A stretch of 64,000 nt of DNA from Abyssibacter sp036156195 (GTDB lineage: Bacteria; Pseudomonadota; Gammaproteobacteria; Nevskiales; OUC007): NCBI GenBank assembly GCA_036156195.1, contig JAYZUZ010000008.1, positions 147,745 to 211,744 on the forward strand. The letters run 5' to 3'. Below are positions 44,483 through 53,333 of the stretch, piece by piece (position 1 is the first letter of the stretch; each line of letters starts with the position of its first letter). The position numbers and the translations under genes are program-made. Below the pieces are notes generated by a model. The model saw only the letters and a program-made list of their open reading frames with translations, did not search any database and had not been told where the DNA came from.

Positions 44483-45300
44483 ATACCTCGTCGGATGCGC
44501 GGCTGGACTGGGTGGCCCCGGTGGGCGCGGCGCTGAATCGCGGCTGGCGCATCCTGGGGACTGGGCTGTCGTTTCTGCTGTTCGGCGTCGGCGGCATCCT
44601 GATGGGTTTGGTGGTGTTTCCGCTGGTCTGGCTGCTGACCTGGAACCGGGCGCGCGTGCACCATCGGATGCAGTTCGTCATTCACTGTGCCATGCGCTTG
44701 TTTGTCGAAATCATGCGCGGTCTGCGGGTGATGAGTTACTCGATCGAGGGCGCCGACAAGCTCCGCGAGCCCGGGCAACTGCTCATTGCGAATCACCCGA
44801 CCCTGATCGATGTCGTGATGGTGATGTCGCAGGTCCCGCAGACCAGTTGCGTGGTCAAGAGCGCGCTGTTCCGAAACCCGTTTACGGCCGGTCCGGTGCG
44901 ATCAGCGGGCTATGTGCCCAACGTGGATTCAGCCCGCCTGGTGGATCGCTGCGCGCAGGTGCTGGCCGCGAACCATAGCCTGATCATCTTTCCGGAAGGC
45001 ACCCGGACCCAGCCCGGCAAGCCGGTCCGGCTGCAGCGCGGGACCGCGAATATCGCGCTGCGTGCCGGCAAGCCGTTGCGGCCGATCATCATCGATTGTC
45101 AGCCCAGCACGCTGACTAAGGGTCTGCCCTGGTACTCGGTGCCCTCGCGTAAGTTTCATATTTCGCTCCGGGTGGGTGAGCCGATCGATATCGCGCCTTT
45201 CCTGGACGCGGGTGTCAGCCGCGCGGTGGCGGCGCGTCGTCTGAGCGCCCATTTGGAAGCGTTTCTTGAACAACACCGGCACGCTCATCGTGAAACCTGA
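44479..45300 (+). CDS. 1-acylglycerol-phosphate acyltransferase-like (PlsC family)
   Basis: 273 residues with a membrane helix (about 30-55), the catalytic HX4D motif His106-Asp111 (NHPTLID) and the FPEGTR motif at 171-176. PlsC-type enzymes put acyl chains on lysophospholipids or similar alcohols. In aryl-polyene clusters such a gene is thought to join the polyene to a lipid carrier. Located at the inner membrane, starts by ATGA overlap with the CLF. Confidence 0.9.
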   Translation: MNTSSDARLDWVAPVGAALNRGWRILGTGLSFLLFGVGGILMGLVVFPLVWLLTWNRARVHHRMQFVIHCAMRLFVEIMRGLRVMSYSIEGADKLREPGQLLIANHPTLIDVVMVMSQVPQTSCVVKSALFRNPFTAGPVRSAGYVPNVDSARLVDRCAQVLAANHSLIIFPEGTRTQPGKPVRLQRGTANIALRAGKPLRPIIIDCQPSTLTKGLPWYSVPSRKFHISLRVGEPIDIAPFLDAGVSRAVAARRLSAHLEAFLEQHRHAHRET

Positions 45301-45327
45301 GCGGCCCTGTCGAGCTTGGAGACTTGC

Positions 45328-46626
45328 ATGACGCAGACCTGTGACGTCGCTGTAATCGGTGGCGGTCCGGCGGGTTCCACCGCTGCCTACGCGCTGGCCG
45401 AGAAAGGCTGGAACGTCGTCCTGTTCGAAAAGGAAAAGCATCCACGCTTTCATATCGGCGAATCCCTGTTGCCGATGAATCAGCCGGTGTTTGAACGCAT
45501 CGGTGTGCTGGACGAGGTCAAGCGCATCGGCGTCTACAAGCCCGGTGCGGAGTTCTACGACGTCAATCCCGACAATCCGCCGCATCGCTTTTATTTTCGC
45601 GACGCGCTGGACAAGAACTTCCCCGATGCCTACCAGGTGCGTCGTGACCAGCTGGATGAGGTGCTGCTGCGCAATGCCGAGCAGCGCGGCGCGCAGATCT
45701 TCGAGCAGACCAAGGTGACCGGCGTGACCTTTGGTGATGAGGGGCAGGGGGCCACGTTGACGGTCACGCCAGACGGCGGTGAGCCCCAGTCCTGGCAGAC
45801 CCGCTACGTGGTGGATGCGTCTGGCCGCGACACCCTGCTGGCCGGGCAGTTCGGCATCAAGCGCAAAAACATGCGTCATGCCAGCGCGGCCATCTTCGGC
45901 CATTTTCGTCATGTACCGCGCAATCCGGGGCCTGAGGCCGGTCTGATCAGCGTGTGCTGGTTCGAGCACGGCTGGATCTGGTTTATTCCTTTGCCCGACG
46001 GGCTGATGAGCGTGGGGGCGGTGTGCAGCCCGGCCTATCTCAAGACACGCCGTGGTAGCACCGAGACGTTTCTGGCCGACACCATCGCCCTCACGCCGCC
46101 GCATGTTCGGCAGCGCATGGCCCATGCCGAACTGGTCGGCGAGGTGCGGGCAGCCGGCAACTATTCCTACCAGTGTTCGCAGATGTGCTTTCCCGGCGCG
46201 ATTCTGGTCGGAGATGCCTGGGCGTTCGTCGATCCGGTCTTTTCCAGCGGGGTGCTGCTGGGCATGCGTGGTGCGCTACGCGGTGCGGCCTATGTTGATG
46301 CCGAACTGCGCGGAGCGCCCGAGGCCGCGGCCCTGCGGGATGAGTTCGAACGGGTGCAAAAGCGAAGCGTCAAGGACTTTACCTGGATGATCGCCCGCTT
46401 CAACTCGCCGGGAATCCGTCATCTGTTCACGAATCCTGGCAACCCCTGGCGCGTGCAGGAGGCGGTGACGTCCCTGCTGGCGGGCGACGTGGAGCGCGAC
46501 AACGGCGTGCGGCCACGGCTGATGTTCTTCCGGGGGCTTTATTACTTCTTCAGTTGCTTGAAGCCGGTGAGCGCTGTGCGTGAGTGGCTACGGCGGCGCG
46601 CCCGTGTGCGTGCGGTGCTGAATTAG
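45328..46626 (+). CDS. FAD-dependent oxidoreductase/halogenase-like protein
   Basis: 432 residues from the ATG at 45328 (GGAGA upstream). FAD motif VIGGGPAGSTAA (9-20), then RFHIGESLLP (40-49) as in flavin halogenases and geranylgeranyl reductase-like enzymes. WIWFIP at 216-221 matches the WxWxIP signature of flavin-dependent halogenases, and Lys71 in KPGAEF may be the catalytic lysine. Xanthomonadin clusters have a related enzyme that can brominate or oxidise the aryl head. Real activity (halogenation or oxidation) cannot be decided here. The stop overlaps that of the convergent thioesterase gene. Confidence 0.85.
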   Translation: MTQTCDVAVIGGGPAGSTAAYALAEKGWNVVLFEKEKHPRFHIGESLLPMNQPVFERIGVLDEVKRIGVYKPGAEFYDVNPDNPPHRFYFRDALDKNFPDAYQVRRDQLDEVLLRNAEQRGAQIFEQTKVTGVTFGDEGQGATLTVTPDGGEPQSWQTRYVVDASGRDTLLAGQFGIKRKNMRHASAAIFGHFRHVPRNPGPEAGLISVCWFEHGWIWFIPLPDGLMSVGAVCSPAYLKTRRGSTETFLADTIALTPPHVRQRMAHAELVGEVRAAGNYSYQCSQMCFPGAILVGDAWAFVDPVFSSGVLLGMRGALRGAAYVDAELRGAPEAAALRDEFERVQKRSVKDFTWMIARFNSPGIRHLFTNPGNPWRVQEAVTSLLAGDVERDNGVRPRLMFFRGLYYFFSCLKPVSAVREWLRRRARVRAVLN

Positions 46627-47066
46627 CCGCCGGCTGTCGACGGTTCGGTGCCCAGCGTTGCTGCGTAGGCCGTCATCTTCTCCGTAAGCGCGGTGGGCGA
46701 GGGGTAGATCATCTCGCCGGTTTTGGCGTCCACGGCGACCTGGGTGGTCCAGGCCTTGGTGAGCAATTCGCCGGTATCGGCCTGCTCGATGCGGTAGAAC
46801 AGCTTGAGCCGAAACTCGGTTTCCTCGACCTGGACCCGGATGCGCAGCTGGTCGCCAAAGGTGCAGCCACGGGCATAGCGCAGCTTGAGGTCGACAACGG
46901 GCCAGGCAAAGCCCGAGGCGTACATGTCCAGATAGGTGTAACCCACCCGCTCCAGCAGTTCACAGCGGGCAATTTCCAGATAACGCACATAGTGGCCATG
47001 CCAGGTGACGCCCATCATGTCGGCATCGTGAAAGGGCACTGTGAGTAAAGTTTCGTGTTCGATCAT
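46623..47066 (-). CDS. 4HBT-family acyl thioesterase
   Basis: 147 residues, hot-dog fold: TVPFHDADMMGVTWHGHYVRYLEIAR holds the catalytic Asp region, followed by GFAWPVVDLKLRYARG. It hydrolyses acyl-thioesters such as polyene-ACP or hydroxybenzoyl-CoA. Unlike the neighbouring genes it lies on the minus strand, with its stop overlapping that of the halogenase-like gene by three bases. The start at 47066 fits the fold; an in-frame ATG further upstream would add about 20 residues. Confidence 0.88.
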   Translation of the reverse strand: MIEHETLLTVPFHDADMMGVTWHGHYVRYLEIARCELLERVGYTYLDMYASGFAWPVVDLKLRYARGCTFGDQLRIRVQVEETEFRLKLFYRIEQADTGELLTKAWTTQVAVDAKTGEMIYPSPTALTEKMTAYAATLGTEPSTAGG

Positions 47067-47149
47067 GAAAGTCGTGCCGGGGCGTGTCGCGGCTGCCAAA
47101 CGGTCCACGGTAGAATGAAAGGCCTTCACCTTACCCACTGTTCCCGTCA

Positions 47150-47431
47150 ATGCAGAGTTCCCTTTCCGAGTCCGAACTGGACATGGCCTCCCTGCTCGTC
47201 GACACGCTGAATTTGGAAGACGAAGCACCGGAGGATATCGCGCCCGAGGCGCCCCTGTTCGGTGCCGACGAGGAGGGCCTGGGGCTCGATTCGATCGACG
47301 CGCTGGAGATTGCTCAGGCGATTGCGCAGAAGTATGGCGTGCACATCCGTGCCGATGATGCCCGCAACAAGGAAATTTTCCGGTCCTTGCGCTCGTTGAC
47401 GGAATTCGTCTCCGCGAACCGCGACGGCTGA
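47150..47431 (+). CDS. Acyl carrier protein of main operon
   Basis: 93 residues with phosphopantetheine Ser48 in GLGLDSIDALE and acidic helices. It lies upstream of the COG4648-like membrane protein by two bases. One of three ACPs in the window (also 38771 and 58910); it and the ACP at 58910 are probably the two usual ApeE/ApeF-type carriers. A promoter for it must lie in the 83-base gap to the divergent thioesterase. Confidence 0.9.
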   Translation: MQSSLSESELDMASLLVDTLNLEDEAPEDIAPEAPLFGADEEGLGLDSIDALEIAQAIAQKYGVHIRADDARNKEIFRSLRSLTEFVSANRDG

Positions 47432-47433
47432 CG

Positions 47434-48033
47434 ATGCGCCTGCTCTGGCTGGCGTATCCGCTGCTCGTGCACGCGGCCATCGTGACCCAGGCCACGGCGC
47501 TCTATGCCGCGGCGTTGGTGCTGTTGCTCCTGATGAGTTTGCTGGGGCCGCTGCAACAGCGTCGCCACTGGGCTATGGGCGTCGCGGTGGTGGGCAGCGC
47601 TGCGCTGGTCTGGGCCAGCGCGACAGGGCTGGCGATTTATTTCCTCTATCTGCCGCCAGTGCTGATGAACGGGTTTCTTTGCGTCTTTTTCATGCAGAGT
47701 CTGGCGCCCGGACGTACGCCGATTATTTCTTTTATGGCGGCCAAGATTCGCGGTGAGGCCTTGCCGCCCATACTGGTGCGCTATACCCGCCGCCTGACGG
47801 CGTTCTGGGCGGGCTTTTTCGCCCTGATGGGTCTGGTTAGCGTGGTGCTGGCCATCGGGGCCAGCGATGAGGCCTGGTCGTTGTTTACCAACTTCATCAG
47901 CTACGGGATTGTTTTTGCGGTCTTTGCCGGCGAGTTCTTCCTGCGTCGACTCATCGTGCCCGAAGCCGAGCACACCTCTGTTCGCGATTACGTTCGAGGG
48001 CTGGCCAACACGGATGTCCGGGACATTCGATGA
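47434..48033 (+). CDS. COG4648-like integral membrane protein
   Basis: 199 residues, mostly hydrophobic, with five to six membrane helices (for example AALVLLLLMSLLGPL and WAMGVAVVGSAALVWA) and a conserved-looking loop MQSLAPGRTPIISFMAAKIRG. Proteins of this kind are standard parts of aryl-polyene clusters, with no proven role. The stop overlaps the next start by ATGA. Confidence 0.82.
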   Translation: MRLLWLAYPLLVHAAIVTQATALYAAALVLLLLMSLLGPLQQRRHWAMGVAVVGSAALVWASATGLAIYFLYLPPVLMNGFLCVFFMQSLAPGRTPIISFMAAKIRGEALPPILVRYTRRLTAFWAGFFALMGLVSVVLAIGASDEAWSLFTNFISYGIVFAVFAGEFFLRRLIVPEAEHTSVRDYVRGLANTDVRDIR

Positions 48034-49274
48034 CCGTGGTCGCTGGCTGGCAGCGTCATCGCGAGTCCGTTGTGGAGCCTGCGATGCTGTGGGCGCGAGC
48101 AGCGGCATTGGCAGACGCCGATCCCTCCCGACCACTGCTCAATCTGTGTGTGGACCGGGTGGATTTTGCCACCGTGTTGCTGGCTGCGGCGCAGCGCGGT
48201 CAGCCCTGTTTGCTGCCCAGCGCCGATTCCGCTGCGGCGATCGAGGCCGTGATCGCGCGGTACCCGGACGCCCAGGCCTGTCGGGATATGGATGCGCCGA
48301 TTCCCAGGGCGGGCGCCCCGGGCCTGGACACGCTGCCTGACGCGCAGGTCGCCACCGTCGGTTTTACCTCCGGCAGCACCGGCACACCAAAGCCTGTGAG
48401 CAAGACCTGGGCAAACCTATTGGGGGATGCGCAGTGTCTGGTTGCCGGTCTGGACCGCCACGGCCTGGCCCAGCACGCTGCGCTGGTGGCCACCGTGCCG
48501 CCGCAGCACATGTACGGGCTTGAGCTGACCGTGCTGACGGTACTGGCTGGCCGATACCGTGTTCACGCGGGCCGTCCGTTTTTCCCGGCGGATGTTGCGT
48601 CCACGCTAGAGGCCGTGGATGGGCCTCGAGTGCTGGTGAGCACGCCGGTGCATCTCCAAGCGGTGTTGAAAAGCCAGGTGGCGCTGCCACCCGTCGATGC
48701 CGTGATTTCTGCGTCGGCGCCGCTGTCGGCCGAGCTTGCACGGGCGTTGGAATCGACGCTGCAGTGTCGGGTGGTGGAGATCTACGGCAGTACTGAAACC
48801 GGAGCGATCGCCAGCCGCGAGCCCTGTCGCGACGCGGTTTGGCAGTTGTTTCCCGGCATTCGTTTCGATGACGCAGGCAGCGGGTTGATCTGCGAGCATC
48901 TGCCGACGCGGACACAGGTCCAGGACCAGATCGAGGTCACGGATTCCGCGCGGTTTCGGCTCCTCGGCCGGCCGGACGACATGATCAAGGTGGCCGGCAA
49001 ACGCTATTCCAGGCAGGCACTGACTCGGCAAATCCTGGCCATCCCCGGCGTGGAGGACGCGGCCGTGGTTGGCCTGTCCGGCGCGGGGCGGGTGGGCGCG
49101 GTGGTCGTTGGGTCGCCGTCGAGTTCGCAGATTCGTCGCTGGCTGGCCGAGCGTATCGACCCGGTGTTTATCCCACGGCCACTGCGGCGGGTGAGCTCCA
49201 TTCCCAAGACGGCGACCGGTAAGCCGACGGCCGCGGCTATCCGCGCCTTGCTGGAGCAGGGGGACGCTGAGTAA
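48030..49274 (+). CDS. AMP-dependent acyl/aryl ligase
   Basis: 414 residues, shorter than most ANL ligases. The P-loop TSGSTGTPKP lies at about 113-122, the adenine motif YGSTETG in the middle, GRPDDMIKVAGKRYS at the hinge, and the catalytic lysine is in PKTATGKPT near the end. It activates a carboxylic acid, most likely the hydroxybenzoate made by the chorismatase at 55790, and loads it on an ACP (as XanA2/ApeH-type ligases do). Overlaps its neighbours on both sides by one to four bases. Confidence 0.9.
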   Translation: MTVVAGWQRHRESVVEPAMLWARAAALADADPSRPLLNLCVDRVDFATVLLAAAQRGQPCLLPSADSAAAIEAVIARYPDAQACRDMDAPIPRAGAPGLDTLPDAQVATVGFTSGSTGTPKPVSKTWANLLGDAQCLVAGLDRHGLAQHAALVATVPPQHMYGLELTVLTVLAGRYRVHAGRPFFPADVASTLEAVDGPRVLVSTPVHLQAVLKSQVALPPVDAVISASAPLSAELARALESTLQCRVVEIYGSTETGAIASREPCRDAVWQLFPGIRFDDAGSGLICEHLPTRTQVQDQIEVTDSARFRLLGRPDDMIKVAGKRYSRQALTRQILAIPGVEDAAVVGLSGAGRVGAVVVGSPSSSQIRRWLAERIDPVFIPRPLRRVSSIPKTATGKPTAAAIRALLEQGDAE

Positions 49275-49909
49275 TGGCCTTGCGGCGCGTGATGAACGGA
49301 ATGCGGTTGCTCGGGGTGATCTGGGCGCTCAGCGGTGCGGTGGAGGTGGCGCTGGCCAACGCGGCCGCGCCAGGCCTGGCCGAGGTCGAAGCCCGGATGC
49401 CCGTGGCCGATGCGCTCACGGGGACATTCACCCAGCGCCGCGAGATCGACTCCTTGCCCTTCCCGTTGCTGTCCACCGGGCGGTTTGCCCTGTTGTCTGA
49501 TGTGGGACTGTATTGGCAGGTGTTGTCGCCAGCGGAGTCCGCGCTGCGGGTGCGGCAGGGTCGCGTGGAAGAGCGCGCGGGCCAGGGAAGCTGGGCGCCG
49601 GTCGAACTCGGGTCGACTGCACAGCGTCTGACAGGGCAATTGCTGACGGATTTGGTCGCGGGCCGGTTTCGGCGCCTTGAAGCCCTGTTTGACGTGGTGG
49701 CTCAGCTCGATGAGCAGAGCTGGACGGTGCAGCTGTTACCGCGAGATGAGGCCGTGGCTTCCGTCATCCAGCAGGTGAACTTGCGTGGAGATCGATTCGT
49801 GCGCGAGATCCGGCTCCAGCACGCCAGTGGCGAGGCGACCGAGATCGAACTGACACCGGATCCGGATCGTCCGCTCACCGAGAGCGAACGGGGCGTGCTG
49901 GTTGACTAA
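49274..49909 (+). CDS. LolA-like outer-membrane lipoprotein carrier protein
   Basis: 211 residues with a signal peptide (cleavage near EVALANA), then the LolA-like segment starting VADALTGTFTQRREIDSLPFPLLSTGRF. The first base of the ATG is the last base of the preceding stop (TAATG). In these clusters a LolA-like protein next to an MMPL exporter is thought to ferry the lipid-linked polyene across the periplasm. Confidence 0.87.
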   Translation: MALRRVMNGMRLLGVIWALSGAVEVALANAAAPGLAEVEARMPVADALTGTFTQRREIDSLPFPLLSTGRFALLSDVGLYWQVLSPAESALRVRQGRVEERAGQGSWAPVELGSTAQRLTGQLLTDLVAGRFRRLEALFDVVAQLDEQSWTVQLLPRDEAVASVIQQVNLRGDRFVREIRLQHASGEATEIELTPDPDRPLTESERGVLVD

Positions 49910-52229
49910 GCCCGCCGGCCAACGCGTTCGCCGTTGGGCCTGGGGGGTGCTGATGAGTGTGGCTGCGGCGCTGCTCGTCGTCGCAGGCCACCGTGGTTTG
50001 GAGCTCGAAACGGATATCCGCGCCGCCTTTGGTGGATCGTCCGCCGACTCCGAACTAGACGCCTGGGTCGAAGAAATAGTCAGTGCATCACTGGGCCAGA
50101 CGCTGGTGCTTATCGGTCATCAGCGGCGCGATGAGCTGCGCCAGGCGATTCAGGCTGCGGATCGCTGGCTTGCGAGCCAGGCCGTGCTCCAGCCCATGCA
50201 AACGCCTGCGGCGCTGTGGGCCGATCCGGCGTTGCGGCCACACGCCGGGCATTTGCTGACCACGGCCGACCTGGAGGACCTGCAGCAACAGGACGCGGAT
50301 GCCTGGGTTGATCGGGCCTTGCGGCGTCTGCACGGGCCCACCGGTGGGCTGGGCGGTTACGGCGTGACCGAAGATTTGTTCGGAACCCTCGGGCGTTTCG
50401 CTGCGAGTCGTTGGCCGGCTGGCGATGTCGATTGGATTGACGGGCTGCCCGTCGTTCGCGGTGATGGCCACGATTGGGGTGTGCTGCGGCTGCGTTCGTC
50501 CACTGGCGGGTTTGGCTTGGCGGCTGCGGCGACCACGGTTGATGCGCTCGACGCCCTTAAAGCCTCCATCGGGTCTGCGGTCCCTGACGTGCAACTGCTG
50601 GAACTAAGCATCAGCCGCCATGCCGACACAGCGGCGCAGCGTTCGCAGTCGGAAATGAGCCGGATTGGGACGGTGTCGCTGCTCGCGATCGGAATGCTGC
50701 TGGGTGGGTTGTTCCTGCACCCGGCGCCGTTGCTGCTCACTGCGGCGAGTGTCGGCTCCGGCCTGTTGCTGGGGCTGGCTGCTGTGGTGGCGGTCTTCGA
50801 CACATTGCACCTGATCGCGCTGGTGTTCGGTGCCACCCTGATCGGGGTGGCCGTGGACTATGCGTTTCATCTGTTGCTGGCTCAGGGGGATGCGCAGGCG
50901 CGGGTGCGCGCCATCCGGCCAGGGGTCACGCTGGGCTGGGCGACCACCTGCATCGCGTTTGCCGGCCTGATGCTGGCGCCGTTCCAAAGTCTGCAGCAGG
51001 TCGCCGTATTCTCCGTGGCCGGCTTATCCGGTGCGTACATCACGGTCTTCGCTCTGCTCGCCGACTGGCCAGGGCTGGACCAGTGGCAGCCTCGGCCCGC
51101 GGCCATGCGGCTCGCTCACCGGCTGCTGGCGAGCGAGCGTCCCAAGACGCGCTGGGGGCTGCTGTTCGGCATGCTCGCCGCGGCTGCGGCCATGACCGGG
51201 CTGGGACGACTGGCCCCCAATGATGATCTGCGTGCGATGTACTACAGCGCGCCCACTTTGCTGGCCGAGGCCCGGCGCGTGCAGGCGCTGGTGGGCGGGG
51301 TGGAGGCGTCGCAGATGCTGGTGCTGCGTGCCGATGACCAAGAGGCGCTGCTACAGGCATTGGAGCAGGTCGGCGAAGCCCTGGATCGGTTGCGGGGTGA
51401 TGCCGTGGTGACGACGGTGATACAGGCCGGTCGGTCGCTGCCCTCGCTGAGGCGACAGCAGGTCTCCCACGCCGCGATGGAAACAACGCTTTATGCCCCC
51501 GGTGCCGCCCTGGATCGCCTGGCGGCCCGGCTGCAAGCGCCATCGCAGTGGGTGGATGCGCGGCGCGCTGCGTTTCATGCGAGCCGACCCCTGACATTCG
51601 ACCGCTGGCAGGCCCTGACCGCAGCCACGCCGCACGCGGGACTGATTCGCCCCCTGGATCAGGGCTGGGGCGCGCTCATCCGCCTGGGGGGCATCAGCGA
51701 CCTGCCAAGGTTGCAGCAGATGGTGACCCGGCAGCGAGATGCCGGTCTTGATCTGCAATGGCTGGACACGGTGGCGCAGGCCGAAGCCAGTCTGGCCGCA
51801 GCGCGGAGGGACGCCACGCGGGTGCTGCTGCTCGCGGCCATGGTTGCTGGTCTGATACTGGTGGTGCGCTACGGCCTGTTGCGGGCTGCTGTTGTTGCTG
51901 TGCCGCCTGGCCTGGCGGTCGCGGTGACACTTGGACTGTGTGGCTGGGCGCAGGCGGGCTTTAGTGTGTTTCGCCTGTTCGCGCTGCTCCTGGTGCTGGG
52001 CTTGGCCATCGACTATGCCGTCTTTGCCGCGGAGACGGTGCGAGACCGCCAGCGCACACTGGTGGCCATCGTGCTCTCCATGCTGACCACGCTGCTGGCG
52101 TTCGGTCTACTGGGCCTGAGCGCAACACCGGCCCTGGCTGAGTTCGGTGCCACGGTGGTGTGTGGTGTGCTGGTTGCCTTTGTCTCGACGCTGGGTTTGT
52201 GGCGGGCTGGCTGGTTGGGGGTGCGATGA
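49902..52229 (+). CDS. MMPL/RND-family exporter
   Basis: 775 residues from a TTG start that overlaps the LolA-like stop by eight bases. The RND plan is visible twice: a helix at 10-27, a periplasmic domain, then five clustered helices (about 255-380); a helix near 415, a second periplasmic domain, and five more helices (about 640-770). The helix GVAVDYAFHLL in the first half and LGLAIDYAVFAAE in the second hold the Asp proton relay. It exports the aryl-polyene lipid toward the outer membrane. The DUF3261 lipoprotein starts by ATGA overlap. Confidence 0.92.
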   Translation: MTKPAGQRVRRWAWGVLMSVAAALLVVAGHRGLELETDIRAAFGGSSADSELDAWVEEIVSASLGQTLVLIGHQRRDELRQAIQAADRWLASQAVLQPMQTPAALWADPALRPHAGHLLTTADLEDLQQQDADAWVDRALRRLHGPTGGLGGYGVTEDLFGTLGRFAASRWPAGDVDWIDGLPVVRGDGHDWGVLRLRSSTGGFGLAAAATTVDALDALKASIGSAVPDVQLLELSISRHADTAAQRSQSEMSRIGTVSLLAIGMLLGGLFLHPAPLLLTAASVGSGLLLGLAAVVAVFDTLHLIALVFGATLIGVAVDYAFHLLLAQGDAQARVRAIRPGVTLGWATTCIAFAGLMLAPFQSLQQVAVFSVAGLSGAYITVFALLADWPGLDQWQPRPAAMRLAHRLLASERPKTRWGLLFGMLAAAAAMTGLGRLAPNDDLRAMYYSAPTLLAEARRVQALVGGVEASQMLVLRADDQEALLQALEQVGEALDRLRGDAVVTTVIQAGRSLPSLRRQQVSHAAMETTLYAPGAALDRLAARLQAPSQWVDARRAAFHASRPLTFDRWQALTAATPHAGLIRPLDQGWGALIRLGGISDLPRLQQMVTRQRDAGLDLQWLDTVAQAEASLAAARRDATRVLLLAAMVAGLILVVRYGLLRAAVVAVPPGLAVAVTLGLCGWAQAGFSVFRLFALLLVLGLAIDYAVFAAETVRDRQRTLVAIVLSMLTTLLAFGLLGLSATPALAEFGATVVCGVLVAFVSTLGLWRAGWLGVR

Positions 52230-52798
52230 CGCAACGTTGGCTGCTGCTCTTGCTGGTCGCCTGTTGGCTGCCGGCCTGTACGCGCTGGCTCGGGGCGCCA
52301 CCCTGTACACCGATCTTGCCGCCGAGGCCGGTGGCCGCTTGGCCGGTCACCCAGGCCTGGGCCGAGCTCATCCGCCTGCAGCCGCAGGGCGGCGACGAGC
52401 GCCGTCTGGTGGCGGTGGTCAACCGCGACCCGGAGCGGCTTGAGCTGCGGGGTTTAAGCTCCCTGGGCCTCGACTGGTTCCGGCTGGAGTACGAGGCCGG
52501 CGCACCCGTGGTCGAGTGGCTTGGCGGGCCGCCTGCTGAGGTTGATGCCCGGGTGCTGGTCGGCGATTTCCAGCTGGTGCATTGGCCGGTCGAGCGACTC
52601 CAGGCGCAGCTGCCACGCGGCCGGTGGTCCCTGTCGGAGCGCGACGGCCTGCGGACTTTGTCATGTGGGACTCAGCCCGTGGCCACGGTGGAGTATCTTG
52701 CCGACGGCGGCTGGCGGTTGTTCAACCCGGGGCTCGGCTATACGCTTGTGGGTCAGCCACTGGGCGCTCCGGGTGCCGCGCCACCGTCTCGGCCATGA
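52226..52798 (+). CDS. DUF3261 lipoprotein
   Basis: 190 residues, lipobox LPAC (Cys18) after a hydrophobic signal. The mature part has the DUF3261 features WAELIRLQPQGGDERRLVAVV and DFQLVHWPVERL. This is a constant member of aryl-polyene clusters, likely an outer-membrane partner of the LolA-like protein or exporter. Its stop overlaps the ATG of a 21-residue mini-ORF that leads to the dehydratase. Confidence 0.87.
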   Translation: MTQRWLLLLLVACWLPACTRWLGAPPCTPILPPRPVAAWPVTQAWAELIRLQPQGGDERRLVAVVNRDPERLELRGLSSLGLDWFRLEYEAGAPVVEWLGGPPAEVDARVLVGDFQLVHWPVERLQAQLPRGRWSLSERDGLRTLSCGTQPVATVEYLADGGWRLFNPGLGYTLVGQPLGAPGAAPPSRP

Positions 52799-52860
52799 AC
52801 AGGTTCCGCTGGTCCCGTACCGCCTTGCTACAGACCCCGCCGACGCGATTCCGCGCATGA
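52795..52860 (+). CDS. Bridging mini-ORF (21 residues) between lipoprotein and dehydratase
   Basis: Starts at an ATG that overlaps the DUF3261 stop (ATGA) and ends in a TGA that overlaps the dehydratase start (ATGA). The product would be basic (five Arg) and hydrophilic. It would let ribosomes pass the 58-base gap by re-initiation. No independent sign of function; it may be chance. Confidence 0.28.
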   Translation: MNRFRWSRTALLQTPPTRFRA

Positions 52861-53333
52861 CGCAATCTGACTTCAATCTGCCCTTGCTGCCCTGTGCTGC
52901 CGAGGCCTACCTGCCGCATGACGCACCGATGGCCCTGGTGGACCAGATCGTGGATGTGGAGCCAGGGCGGTTGATGGCGCGCGTCGATATTCATCCGGAC
53001 TGCCAGTTCGCAGAAGCCGATGGGGTGCCGGTTTGGGTGGGCATCGAATACATGGCGCAAACCATCGCGGCGTACGGAGGCGTGCTGGCGACCACGCAGG
53101 GGCTGCCGGTCAAGATTGGCTTTTTGGTGAGTGCCCGCAGGGTGCAGTGCGCCGTGGATGCCTTTGGTTTCGGGGATGTGCTGGATGTCGAGGCCCGTGA
53201 GATCAACATGCCGGACGATGGGTTAGCGACCTTCGACTGTCAGGTCCTGCGGGATGGCCAAAGCCTGATGAGCGCCCGTATCAACGTTTACCAGCCGGCT
53301 GATCCGCTCCGGTATCTCGAAGAGAACGCATGA
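52857..53333 (+). CDS. ApeP-like 3-hydroxyacyl-ACP dehydratase
   Basis: 158 residues, hot-dog fold with YLPHDAPMALVDQIVDVEPG, the characteristic ApeP/FabA-like opening, and GIEYMAQTIAAYGG as the central helix. It removes water from 3-hydroxyacyl-ACP to form the conjugated double bonds. A second dehydratase lies at 58546; the two probably form a heterodimer, as known for ApeI/ApeP. Its stop overlaps the ketoreductase start by ATGA. Confidence 0.9.
   Translation: MTQSDFNLPLLPCAAEAYLPHDAPMALVDQIVDVEPGRLMARVDIHPDCQFAEADGVPVWVGIEYMAQTIAAYGGVLATTQGLPVKIGFLVSARRVQCAVDAFGFGDVLDVEAREINMPDDGLATFDCQVLRDGQSLMSARINVYQPADPLRYLEENA

Noticed and set aside
44929..46125. Long open frame on the minus strand opposite the acyltransferase and halogenase-like genes
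   Set aside because: It mirrors real + strand genes with clear motifs, has no family features, and is the usual by-product of high-GC codon use.
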